NCBI GenBank assembly: GCA_030635025.1
Contig: DAOVZQ010000104.1
Location: 1 to 7,859 of the forward strand
DNA length: 7,859 nt
From: a bacterium
GTDB lineage: Bacteria > Krumholzibacteriota > Krumholzibacteriia > LZORAL124-64-63
Direction: 5' to 3'
Positions 1 to 5,811 of the stretch are shown here, one piece after another; within the stretch, counting starts at the first letter, position 1; each line of letters starts with the position of its first letter. The translations under genes were made by a program, and so were the position numbers. The notes under the pieces were generated by a model. That model was not told the origin of the DNA. It saw nothing but the letters and a program-made list of their open reading frames with translations, and did no database searches.

Positions 1-425
1 ACCTGCCCAATGGCAAGGTCGAGACATTCCCGCGTCACTCGCATCAGGGTCGCCGTTTCCTCGGTGACCTCGCCGATGGCGAAGGTCTCGGCCGAGTCGG
101 AATGCCAGCCGTCCTTGATCAGGCCGCAATCCACACCGACGATATCTCCCGGCTTCAGGATCCGCTCACCCGGTATCCCATGAACGACTTCCTCGTTCAC
201 CGAGATGCAGCAGGTGGCCGGAAAACCATTGTATCCCTTAAACGAAGGAATACAGCCAGCCGCGACAATCAAATCCTCCGCAACCGTGTCGATCTCGACC
301 GTCGTTACACCAAGACCGATCATCTCGCGCAGAGCCAGAAAGACATCCGCCAACACGCGAGCGCTGGCTTCCATCTTCTCCACCTGGGCCGGCGTCTTCA
401 GGTTGATCCGCTGAGACCAGGTCAA
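1..425 (-). CDS. map: Methionine aminopeptidase type I, N-terminal part (runs off the left edge)
   Basis: Removes the initiator methionine from nascent proteins; it is a cytosolic metalloprotease of the pita-bread fold. The frame gives 141 residues starting MTWSQRINLKTPAQVEKM and is cut by the window edge, so roughly the first half of a typical 250-260 residue enzyme is present. Visible family marks are VVHGIPGE, with His82 matching the catalytic histidine (His79 in E. coli), and VDCGLIKDGWHSD, with Asp99 and Asp110 matching the first two metal-binding aspartates (Asp97 and Asp108 in E. coli). The remaining ligands lie beyond the edge. I chose the TTG at 425-423: an in-frame TGA sits at 431-429, and AGAGGA at 432-437 is spaced 6 nt from the TTG. 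The nearby ATG at 432-430 opens a different frame and does not encode Map. The gene follows secY directly with no adk between them. Identity is certain; the exact start is likely. Confidence 0.95.
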   Translation of the reverse strand, partial: MTWSQRINLKTPAQVEKMEASARVLADVFLALREMIGLGVTTVEIDTVAEDLIVAAGCIPSFKGYNGFPATCCISVNEEVVHGIPGERILKPGDIVGVDCGLIKDGWHSDSAETFAIGEVTEETATLMRVTRECLDLAIGQ

Positions 426-431
426 GACTCA

Positions 432-437
432 TCCTCT
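432..437 (-). promoter_or_regulatory. Ribosome binding site of map, supports a TTG start
   Basis: The minus strand reads AGAGGA, 6 nt before the TTG at 425. No ATG or GTG lies in the map frame between the in-frame TGA (431-429) and the conserved protein, so this site decides the start. The alternative, an internal ATG at residue 18, would remove conserved N-terminal residues and has no comparable site. Confidence 0.65.
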
Positions 438-484
438 GCGCCCCCCGGTCGGCATCCGGTGACGCCGCCGTGGACTTTGGGTCA

Positions 485-510
485 GGCCGTCCGGCTCTTG
501 GCCGTCCGGC
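485..510. repeat. Two 11-bp direct repeats in the secY-map gap
   Basis: The plus strand carries ggccgtccggc at 485-495 and again at 500-510, a 15-bp period. It lies just after the secY stop codon in the roughly 91-nt spacer before map, the longest non-coding stretch in the window. On the transcript strand only a weak 4-bp stem (CGGC/GCCG, loop CAAGA) can form and no U-run follows, so it does not look like a terminator. I see no promoter boxes in the spacer. Function is unknown and it may be neutral. Confidence 0.6.
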
Positions 511-516
511 GCGTAA

Positions 517-1815
517 TCATCTGCGCGCGCGCAGGCGTCCCTTGGACATGAAGCCGTCGTAGTGCCTCATGACCAGGTGCGATTCGATCTGCTGCAGCGT
601 ATCCAGACCCACACCAACGACGATCAACAGTCCCGTGCCACCGAACTGGAAGGGCACGTTGAAATAGTAGATCATCAGGTCGGGCATGATCGCGATCAGC
701 GCCAGGAAGAACGCTCCCGGCAGCGTGACGCGCGTCAGGACGCGATCGATGTATTCGGCGGTCTTCTTGCCCGGCCGCACGCCCGGGATAAAGCCGCTGT
801 TCTTCTTCATGTTGTCCGCCAGATCGACCGGATTCAGGATCACGGCGGTGTAGAAGTACGTAAACAGGATGATCAACGCCGAGTACGAAACGATGTACAC
901 GAGGTGCGGCGGCTGGAACATCCGGGTCAGCGCGTCCATGAAGGCGTTCTCGCCGAAGAACGGGCCGAGGGTCGCCGGGAACATGATGATCGACTGGGCG
1001 AAGATGATCGGAATCACACCCGCCGTGTTGACGCGCAGCGGAATGTGCGTGTTGGCGCCGCCGTAGACGCGGCGTCCGACGATCTTCTTGGCGTACTGGA
1101 CCGGTATCTTCCTTTGACCCTGCGTGATGGCGATGATGCCCGCGATGACGCCGATCATCAGAACACTCACGATGATGCCGGTCAGCCAGTGCATCTGGCC
1201 GGTCCGCAGGGACTGGAACGTGTTCAGCAGGTCGGTCGGGTACCGCGCGATGATCCCCGTGAAGATGATCAGCGAGATGCCGTTGCCGATGCCGTGCTCG
1301 GTGATCTGCTCGCCGAGCCACATGACGAACATGGTACCCGTGGTCAATGTGAGCATGGTCACCAGCTTGAAGCCGATGCCGGGATCCTGCACAACGCCGA
1401 GACGCTCCAGCGTGAAACTCACGCCGAACGACTGGACCAACGCCAGACCCAACGTTCCCCAACGGGTGTACTGCTGGATTTTCTTGCGCCCCTCGTCACC
1501 TTCCTTGGCCAGCTTCTCGAAGTACGGAATGACCGCCTGGAGCAGCTGAAAGATGATCGAGGCGCTGATATAGGGCATGATGCCCAACGCGAAGATCGTC
1601 GCCTGGCTCAGGTTGCCCCCGGCGAACATGTCGTACAGGGCGACCAAGGTGCCGGACTGGCCCTCGAAGAACTGCTTGATGGCATCCAGGTCGACACCGG
1701 GGGTCGTGATGTGACCACCGAGGCGGTAGACGATCAGGATCATGGCCGTGAACAGAAGCCTGCGCTTCAGTTCCGGGATCCTGAACATGTTCTGGTAGCT
1801 GCCTGTTATATTCAA
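517..1815 (-). CDS. secY: Protein translocase subunit SecY
   Basis: Central channel protein of the Sec translocon. It sits in the inner membrane and with SecE/SecG, driven by SecA or the ribosome, passes unfolded proteins across or into the membrane. At 432 residues it has the usual length, with hydrophobic segments consistent with ten membrane helices. Family motifs are FRIPELKRRLLFT (11-23), the plug/TM2 region DMFAGGNLSQATIFALGIMP (62-81), WLGEQITEHGIGNGIS (166-181), QGQRKIPVQYAK (232-243), GVIPIIFA (266-273), NPVDLADNMKK (328-338), GFIPGVRPGK (341-350) and LLIVVGVGLDTLQQIES (396-412). The basic tail SKGRLRARR is the cytosolic C-terminus that contacts the ribosome and SecA in known structures. 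The start is TTG at 1815-1813, behind AAGGAAG; the ATG at residue 10 lacks a good ribosome binding site. The stop is TGA at 517. It follows rplO by 39 nt, as in most bacteria. Confidence 0.98.
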   Translation of the reverse strand: MNITGSYQNMFRIPELKRRLLFTAMILIVYRLGGHITTPGVDLDAIKQFFEGQSGTLVALYDMFAGGNLSQATIFALGIMPYISASIIFQLLQAVIPYFEKLAKEGDEGRKKIQQYTRWGTLGLALVQSFGVSFTLERLGVVQDPGIGFKLVTMLTLTTGTMFVMWLGEQITEHGIGNGISLIIFTGIIARYPTDLLNTFQSLRTGQMHWLTGIIVSVLMIGVIAGIIAITQGQRKIPVQYAKKIVGRRVYGGANTHIPLRVNTAGVIPIIFAQSIIMFPATLGPFFGENAFMDALTRMFQPPHLVYIVSYSALIILFTYFYTAVILNPVDLADNMKKNSGFIPGVRPGKKTAEYIDRVLTRVTLPGAFFLALIAIMPDLMIYYFNVPFQFGGTGLLIVVGVGLDTLQQIESHLVMRHYDGFMSKGRLRARR

Positions 1816-1822
1816 GACGCCG

Positions 1823-1829
1823 CTTCCTT
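1823..1829 (-). promoter_or_regulatory. Ribosome binding site of secY, supports a TTG start
   Basis: The minus strand reads AAGGAAG, 7 nt before the TTG at 1815. The next candidate, an ATG nine codons in, has only CAGCTACCAGAAC before it, so TTG is the better start. Confidence 0.7.
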
Positions 1830-1854
1830 GTTACGAATTCCCCGGTATCGGTTG

Positions 1855-2304
1855 TCAGGCCTTGACGACAACGCTGCCGCCCGTCGCTTCCACGGCGCTG
1901 ATCGCGCTCGCACTGGCCTTGTCGACCGTGATCTTGAGGTTCTTGGTCTCGAGTTCGCCGCGACCCAGCAGTTTGACGGGTCGATCGGCATACTTCACCA
2001 GGCCGGCGTCCGCGAGGACGGCGATGTCGATCTCGAAACCTTCCGCGAAACGATTCAGCTGCTCCAGATTCACGAGCTGGAACGTCTTGCGGAATATGTT
2101 GGTGAATCCGCGCTTGGGCAAGCGACGGTTCAAGGGCATTTGGCCACCCTCGAACCAGGGCGGGATACCGCCGCCGGAACGGGCCTTCTGTCCCTTGTGC
2201 CCGCGTCCACCCGTCTTGCCCTGGCCGGAGCCGGGGCCGCGACCGCGACGTTTGGTGTCCCTGTTGGCGCCCTTGGGAGCGCCGATGTTGTTCAACTTCA
2301 ACAT
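1855..2304 (-). CDS. rplO: 50S ribosomal protein L15
   Basis: Late-assembling large-subunit protein that binds 23S rRNA. It has 149 residues, within the usual 140-150. The Gly/Arg/Lys-rich N-terminal half (residues about 10-65), which threads into rRNA as an extended chain in known ribosomes, contains RGRGPGSGQGKTGGRGHKGQ (20-39) and GGGIPPWFEGGQMPLNRRLP (44-63), both hallmarks of bacterial L15. The C-terminal half is the globular domain, with VKLLGRGEL (110-118), LKITVDKASASA (123-134) and a C-terminal GGSVVVKA. The ATG start at 2304 lies 2 nt after the rpmD stop, with AGAGGTGA inside the end of rpmD as ribosome binding site, so translation is probably coupled to rpmD. The stop is TGA at 1855. 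Confidence 0.98.
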   Translation of the reverse strand: MLKLNNIGAPKGANRDTKRRGRGPGSGQGKTGGRGHKGQKARSGGGIPPWFEGGQMPLNRRLPKRGFTNIFRKTFQLVNLEQLNRFAEGFEIDIAVLADAGLVKYADRPVKLLGRGELETKNLKITVDKASASAISAVEATGGSVVVKA

Positions 2305-2306
2305 CG

Positions 2307-2489
2307 CTACTTCACCTCTTCCACGCGGACCAAGTGCCGCACCTTGTGCAGCATACCGCGGATGGACGGCGTATCGTCATGCTCGACCGTCATCTGATGA
2401 TGGCGCAGCCCCAGGGCTGCGATCACACGCTTGTGCTTTCCAGGGCGCCCGATACCGCTGCGCACCTGGGTGACTCTGAGCTTAGTCAT
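2307..2489 (-). CDS. rpmD: 50S ribosomal protein L30
   Basis: Small large-subunit protein of 60 residues, the usual bacterial length, starting MTKLRVTQVRSGIGRPGKHK. Family features are the QVRSGIGRP strand-turn (8-16), the helix ALGLRHHQMTVEHDD (25-39) and the second helix SIRGMLHKVRHLVRVEE (42-58). The open frame extends upstream to 2603, but that part is an arginine-rich shadow of the repetitive rpsE tail, so the ATG at 2489-2487 is the start. It overlaps the end of rpsE by 8 nt (rpsE stop TAA at 2484-2482), and a purine-rich GGAAGG lies upstream within rpsE. The overlap suggests translational coupling to S5. L30 is missing from some bacterial lineages, so its presence is a mild taxonomic clue. 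Confidence 0.97.
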   Translation of the reverse strand: MTKLRVTQVRSGIGRPGKHKRVIAALGLRHHQMTVEHDDTPSIRGMLHKVRHLVRVEEVK

Positions 2490-3321
2490 CTTTCTCGCCT
2501 TCCTTAACATCGACCGGCGCATCCTCGGAGACCGGCGCTTCCGTGACCGGCGCATCCTCGGAGACCGGCGCGTCCTCGACCGGCGCGGCGGCTTCTGGCG
2601 CAACCTCGGTCTTCTTCATGGGCTTGGGCAGCCCGTAGACCTCGGGAACGCTGATCCCACGCTTGGCGGCGATCTCGTCGACCGAACGCAGCTGGTTCAG
2701 GCCGTCCATGGTCGCCTTCCAGATATTGTGCGGGTTCCGGGAGCCGAGCTGCTTGGTCAGAATGTTCTTCAGACCGGCCGCCTCCAGGATCGCGCGCACG
2801 CCACCGGCGGCGATGACGCCGGTACCGGCCGCAGCAGGCTTGAGCATGACGCGGCTCGCACCGTATCGGCCCACAACCCTGTACGGGATGGTGTCATTGA
2901 TGATGGGCACCTGGACCTGGTTCGCCCGGGCCGCCTCTGACGCCTTGCGGATCGCATCGGCGATTTCGTTGGCCTTGCCGAGCGAAACGCCCACCTTGCC
3001 CTTGCCGTCACCGACAGTGACGATGGCGTTGAAGCTGAAACGGCGTCCACCCTTGACCACCTTCGCCACGCGATTGATGGTGATCACGGTCTCCTGCATG
3101 TCCAGCATGTCGCGGTCGTTTCCACGGCCACGTCCACCGGGACGTCCACCGGGGCCACGTCCACCGGGGCCACCGGGGCCGCCCCTACGGGGACCTCCGA
3201 AGCCACCGGGGCCTCTACGTTGTCCGGGACCACCTGGGCCACGTCCACCTGGGCCTCTGTTCTGTCCGGGTCCACCGGGCCGGGGGTTATTCTGTCCCGG
3301 AGTATTCGGCGTGTCTGTCAT
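2482..3321 (-). CDS. rpsE: 30S ribosomal protein S5 with long N- and C-terminal extensions
   Basis: Small-subunit protein that helps control decoding accuracy and sits near the mRNA entry channel with S3 and S4. This copy has 279 residues against about 166 in E. coli. The S5 core runs from about 77 to 232: ETVITINRVAKVVKGGRRFS (77-96) and the double-stranded-RNA-binding-like domain, VGDGKGKVGVSLGKANEI (103-120), then KPAAAGTGVIAAGGVRAILE (161-180), LGSRNPHNIWKAT (192-204) and AAKRGISVPEVYG (218-230). Before the core, residues 1-70 are almost wholly Gly, Pro, Arg, Gln and Asn in GPGG/RG-type units. After it, residues 236-279 are an acidic Ala/Pro/Val/Glu/Asp tail with an APVSEDAPV repeat. The ATG at 3321 has CAGGAG 7 nt before it. 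The extension is in frame and joins the core without a break, so I take it as real. It lies 30 nt after rplR. Family call certain; role of the extensions unknown. Confidence 0.97.
   Translation of the reverse strand: MTDTPNTPGQNNPRPGGPGQNRGPGGRGPGGPGQRRGPGGFGGPRRGGPGGPGGRGPGGRPGGRGRGNDRDMLDMQETVITINRVAKVVKGGRRFSFNAIVTVGDGKGKVGVSLGKANEIADAIRKASEAARANQVQVPIINDTIPYRVVGRYGASRVMLKPAAAGTGVIAAGGVRAILEAAGLKNILTKQLGSRNPHNIWKATMDGLNQLRSVDEIAAKRGISVPEVYGLPKPMKKTEVAPEAAAPVEDAPVSEDAPVTEAPVSEDAPVDVKEGEKDD
2512..2571. repeat. 27-bp perfect direct repeat encoding the acidic tail of S5
   Basis: Two identical 27-bp copies lie at 2512-2538 and 2545-2571, a 33-bp (11-codon) period. A further partial unit (gaccggcgc) starts at 2578. 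In the rpsE frame they encode APVSEDAPV twice. Identity at every third position points to recent duplication or slippage rather than protein-level selection alone. The period is a multiple of three, so copy-number change would keep the frame. Confidence 0.9.
3110..3300. repeat. GC-rich low-complexity tract encoding the Gly/Pro/Arg-rich N-terminus of S5
   Basis: The plus strand is a run of imperfect CCACCGGGG/GGCCACGTCC units. The 16-mer ggccacgtccaccggg occurs at 3126-3141 and 3153-3168, and its first 13 bases recur at 3237-3249. On the coding strand this reads as GGN-CCN-GGN-GGN/CGT codons. Such tracts are prone to slippage and to assembly error, but the frame stays open throughout. Confidence 0.85.
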
Positions 3322-3351
3322 CGATTCGCTCCTGGTCCTGGGTCAGACTTA

Positions 3352-3726
3352 CTAGAACTTGAGACCGCCGTCACGGGCACCCTTGGCGAGCGCGGCAACG
3401 CGCCCGTGGTACAGGTATCCGCTGCGGTCGAAAACTGCGCTGTCGATTCCCTTGGCCTTGGCAGCCTCTGCGATCAGGCGTCCGACCTGGTAGGCCGAAG
3501 CACACTTGCCACTCAGCTCCTTGGGCACGTCCCCGCCGTCGATCCGAACACTGTCGGCTGCGAGCAGGGTGTTTCCGGTCACATCGTCGATCATCTGCGC
3601 ATAGATCGCCTTGTGGCTCCGCCTGACCGACAGGCGCGGGCGTACGGCTGTGCCGGTCACGACCTTGCGCGTGTGGATCCGGCGCCTCTTGCGAGCATCG
3701 ATCCTATTCTTCGCTCTATCTCTCAT
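3352..3726 (-). CDS. rplR: 50S ribosomal protein L18
   Basis: Binds 5S rRNA and, with L5, carries it into the central protuberance of the large subunit. It has 124 residues (family 115-125). The first 25 residues are a very basic tail (AKNRIDARKRRRIHTRK). The core includes RPRLSVRRSHKAIYAQMIDD (29-48) and the C-terminal signature FDRSGYLYHGRVAALAKGA (99-117), ending GGLKF. The ATG at 3726 follows AGAGGTGA, and the gene starts 14 nt after the rplF stop. The stop is TAG at 3352. It is canonical apart from small substitutions. Confidence 0.98.
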   Translation of the reverse strand: MRDRAKNRIDARKRRRIHTRKVVTGTAVRPRLSVRRSHKAIYAQMIDDVTGNTLLAADSVRIDGGDVPKELSGKCASAYQVGRLIAEAAKAKGIDSAVFDRSGYLYHGRVAALAKGARDGGLKF

Positions 3727-3740
3727 CGCGCGTCACCTCT

Positions 3741-4280
3741 TTACTTGGCGGCAGCCTTGCCGGCCTTGCGGACAACGTATTCGCCGACATAGCGGATACC
3801 CTTGCCCTTGTAGGGCTCGGGCTTGCGGTAGGCGCGGATTTCGGCCGCAACCTGCCCCACCAACTGCTTGTCGATACCCTTGACATCGATCTTCGTCGGC
3901 TCGGGGCAGACGATCTCGATACCCTCGGGGATCGGATACTCGACCGGATGGCTGAACTGCAGCTGCAGATCGAGAACCTTCCCCTTGACCGCGGCCCGGT
4001 AACCGACACCGATGATCTCGAGGGACTTGATGAAGCCCTCGGTCACGCCCGTTACCTGGTTGGCGATCAGAGAGCGCACCAGGCCGTGCTTGGCCCGCAT
4101 GCTCTTGCTCTCGTCGGGGCGGCTCACGATGAACGCGCCGTCCTTCAGCTCATAGGTCAGGCCTGCGGGGACGTGCTGACGCACTTCACCCTTGGGGCCC
4201 TTTACCACCGAGGTCTCACCCTCGATCGTTATGGTCACACCGTCAGGAACGGTGATAGGCTTGAGTCCGATGCGGGACAT
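3741..4280 (-). CDS. rplF: 50S ribosomal protein L6
   Basis: Large-subunit protein near the GTPase-associated region, built of two repeated alpha/beta domains. It has 179 residues, close to the usual 175-180. Motifs are MSRIGLKPITVP (1-12), VVKGPKGE (25-32), IGVGYRAAVKG (90-100), in which the GVGYRA segment marks the second domain, and RKPEPYKGKGIRY (152-164) near the C-terminus, followed by a Lys/Ala tail. The frame is open back to 4337, but the ATG at 4280-4278 has CAGGAGGA just before it and begins the conserved MSRIG sequence. The 19 extra residues upstream overlap rpsH and have no family match. It starts 22 nt after rpsH. Confidence 0.98.
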   Translation of the reverse strand: MSRIGLKPITVPDGVTITIEGETSVVKGPKGEVRQHVPAGLTYELKDGAFIVSRPDESKSMRAKHGLVRSLIANQVTGVTEGFIKSLEIIGVGYRAAVKGKVLDLQLQFSHPVEYPIPEGIEIVCPEPTKIDVKGIDKQLVGQVAAEIRAYRKPEPYKGKGIRYVGEYVVRKAGKAAAK

Positions 4281-4302
4281 GGGTCTTCCTCCTGCCCGTC
4301 TG

Positions 4303-4710
4303 TTACCAGACCTCGCAGAGAATCTCGCCGCCAACACCGTTACGACGGCACTGGTGGTCGGTCATGATTCCCTGGTTGGTCGATAAAATCGCGATTCCGT
4401 AGCCTCCACGGACCTTCGGAATGCTGTTCTTGTCTGCGTAAATGCGTCGGCCCGGCTTGCTCACACGTTGAATGCCCTCGATGACGCCGGCCTGCTTGCC
4501 GTTACGCTCGAAGTACTTCAGCGTGATGCGTACCACACCCTGCGGTCCGTCGTCGATCTCCTCAACGGCGCCCACATAGCCCTGCTCCTGGAGCAGATGG
4601 GCCAACGCCTTCTTGGTGTTCGACGCCGGCATCTCCACCTTGCGGTGGCTTGCCTGAATGGCGTTCCGGATGCGCGTCAGCATATCCGCGATGGGATCGG
4701 TCATGCTCAT
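4303..4710 (-). CDS. rpsH: 30S ribosomal protein S8
   Basis: Primary 16S rRNA binder that organises the central domain of the small subunit. In E. coli it is also the translational repressor of the spc operon. It has 135 residues, within the usual 130-135. Motifs are DPIADMLTRIRNA (5-17), SKPGRRIYAD (84-93) and the C-terminal signature GGYGIAILSTNQGIMTDHQ (102-120), followed by RRNGVGGEILCEVW (122-135), which contains the rRNA-binding STN...G region. The ATG at 4710 has GAGGAG 8 nt upstream; a second ATG two codons later is possible but less well spaced. It lies 22 nt after rpsN. Confidence 0.98.
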   Translation of the reverse strand: MSMTDPIADMLTRIRNAIQASHRKVEMPASNTKKALAHLLQEQGYVGAVEEIDDGPQGVVRITLKYFERNGKQAGVIEGIQRVSKPGRRIYADKNSIPKVRGGYGIAILSTNQGIMTDHQCRRNGVGGEILCEVW

Positions 4711-4732
4711 TTCTCAAGCTCCTCGCAGCGTG

Positions 4733-4918
4733 TTACCAGCTCGACTTGACGACGCCGGGCAGATCTCCCTGCAGCGCCAGTTCGCGGAAGCAAATGCGGC
4801 AAATGCCGAACTTCCGGTAGTATGCCCTCGACCGTCCGCAACGGCGACAGCGGTTGTACGCCCTCACCTTGTACTTCGGCGGCCGGTTGGCCTTGGCGAT
4901 CAGCGACTTCTTGGCCAA
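4733..4918 (-). CDS. rpsN: 30S ribosomal protein S14, short zinc-binding type
   Basis: Small-subunit head protein of 61 residues. The length and four cysteines (Cys24, Cys27, Cys40, Cys43 in YNRCRRCGRS and FGICRICFRE) mark the short 'Z' or C+ form, which holds one zinc ion. The roughly 100-residue zinc-free form found in E. coli lacks these cysteines. The end, LQGDLPGVVKSSW, is typical. The start is TTG at 4918-4916 (TTG GCC AAG AAG, giving MAKKS), with AGGAGGA at 4925-4931; no in-frame ATG offers an alternative. It begins 13 nt after the rplE stop, and the ribosome binding site abuts that stop, which suggests coupling. Genomes with this form sometimes carry a second, zinc-free copy elsewhere that is induced when zinc is scarce; that cannot be seen here. 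Confidence 0.97.
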   Translation of the reverse strand: MAKKSLIAKANRPPKYKVRAYNRCRRCGRSRAYYRKFGICRICFRELALQGDLPGVVKSSW

Positions 4919-4924
4919 TTCGAT

Positions 4925-4931
4925 TCCTCCT
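4925..4931 (-). promoter_or_regulatory. Ribosome binding site of rpsN, supports a TTG start
   Basis: The minus strand reads AGGAGGA, directly after the rplE stop TAG (4934-4932) and 6 nt before the TTG at 4918. The strength of this site and the conserved MAKKS start make TTG convincing. Confidence 0.8.
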
Positions 4932-5474
4932 CTAGCGCCGGAAGGGCATGCCCAGCTGCTTCAGCAGCTCCCGGCCCTCTTCGTCGTTCTTGGCGGTCGT
5001 CACGAAGGTGATGTTCATGCCGCGGGGCTCATCCACCTTGTCGTAGTTGATCTCGGGAAAAACCAACTGATCCTTCAGACCGATTGTGTAGTCACCGCTG
5101 CCGCTCAACCGGTCCGAGACGCCCCGGAAGTCACGGATGCGGGGAAGGGTGAAGTTGATGAACCGGTCCATGAACTCCCACATGCGCTCACCGCGCAGGG
5201 TCACGCGTGCGCCGATGGGCATTCCCTCGCGCAACTTGAAGTTCGAGATCGACTTGCGAGCCCTGGTCTTCACGGGCTTCTGCCCCGCGATGGCCTCCAG
5301 CTCCGTCAGCGCGCTCTCCAGCGTCTTCGGGTTCTGGATGGCACGGCCCATGCCCATGTTGAGAACGACCTTGGTTGGCCTGGGGACCATCATCGGGTTC
5401 TTGAACCCGAACTTCTCCAGCAACGCCGACCTGATATCGGTCTCGTAAATTTCCCTCATCCTCGGCTTCGACAT
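4932..5474 (-). CDS. rplE: 50S ribosomal protein L5
   Basis: Binds 5S rRNA with L18 and touches the P-site tRNA from the central protuberance. It has 180 residues, the usual length. Motifs are KVVLNMGMGRA (35-45), GQKPVKTRARKSISNFKLRE (64-83), PIGARVTLRGERMWEF (86-101), PRIRDFRGVS (111-120), QLVFPEINYDKVDEPRGMNI (136-155) and the C-terminal TTAKNDEEGRELL (159-171). The ATG at 5474 has AGGAGG 6 nt before it. It lies 22 nt after rplX and 13 nt before rpsN. It is fully canonical. Confidence 0.99.
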   Translation of the reverse strand: MSKPRMREIYETDIRSALLEKFGFKNPMMVPRPTKVVLNMGMGRAIQNPKTLESALTELEAIAGQKPVKTRARKSISNFKLREGMPIGARVTLRGERMWEFMDRFINFTLPRIRDFRGVSDRLSGSGDYTIGLKDQLVFPEINYDKVDEPRGMNITFVTTAKNDEEGRELLKQLGMPFRR

Positions 5475-5496
5475 ATCTATCCTCCTGCCTGTCCGG

Positions 5497-5811
5497 CTAG
5501 TTGGCGAGCATCTCGCCGCACTGCTTGCAGGTCCTCACACGCGAACCGTCACTCAATACCTCGATGCCGGTACGCGCGGCCTTGTTACACTTGGGGCAGA
5601 TCAGCATCACGTTGGAAGCCTCGACGGAAGCTTCCTTCTCGATGATGCCTCCCTGCGGCGCCTGTTTGGACTGGCGCGTATGGCGCTTGATCAGGTTCAC
5701 CTTCTCGACGATCACGCGGCCATTGTCGGGGAAGACCTTCAGGACTTCGCCCTCCATGCCCTTGTGATTGCCAGAGATGACCCGCACCTTGTCCTTCTTC
5801 TTGATGTGCAT
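5497..5811 (-). CDS. rplX: 50S ribosomal protein L24, with two CxxC pairs
   Basis: Early assembly protein of the large subunit, located near the peptide exit tunnel. It has 104 residues. The N-terminal half is the KOW RNA-binding motif (KKKDKVRVISGNHKGMEGEV, 4-23), followed by VNLIKRHTRQS and a C-terminal part with CPKC (Cys72, Cys75) and CKQC (Cys95, Cys98). These four cysteines form a likely zinc ribbon, known from many bacterial L24 proteins but absent in E. coli. I chose the ATG at 5811-5809, which overlaps the rplN stop as TGATG: GGAGG at 5819-5823 is 7 nt from it. The GTG one codon upstream (5814) is only 4 nt from that site. The junction implies translational coupling to L14. Confidence 0.97.
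   Translation of the reverse strand: MHIKKKDKVRVISGNHKGMEGEVLKVFPDNGRVIVEKVNLIKRHTRQSKQAPQGGIIEKEASVEASNVMLICPKCNKAARTGIEVLSDGSRVRTCKQCGEMLAN

Noticed and set aside
482..1462. 326-codon minus-strand frame overlapping secY
   Set aside because: It is a shifted frame of secY with a His/Arg/Asp-rich composition; SecY itself is intact and canonical.
562..2397. 611-codon open frame on the plus strand opposite secY, rplO and rpmD
   Set aside because: Rich in Asp, Arg, His and Gln with no family match, and it is antisense to three certain genes. In GC-rich DNA the frame opposite a real gene often stays open.
2490..2603. Arginine-rich 38-residue upstream extension of rpmD
   Set aside because: It is a shifted reading of the repetitive rpsE tail. 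The canonical L30 start MTKLRV lies at 2489.
2663..3355. Proline-rich plus-strand frame opposite rpsE
   Set aside because: Its proline-rich end is only the reverse complement of the Gly/Arg-rich rpsE tract; no ribosome binding site or family match supports it.
5475..5496. S8 repressor binding site near the rplX-rplE junction, as in E. coli
   Set aside because: I could not recognise an S8-type helix by eye in the 22-nt gap or at the rplE start, so it is not annotated. A covariance search would decide.
4854..5645. 263-codon plus-strand frame opposite rpsN, rplE and rplX
   Set aside because: It is antisense to three clear ribosomal genes, with no recognisable domain.
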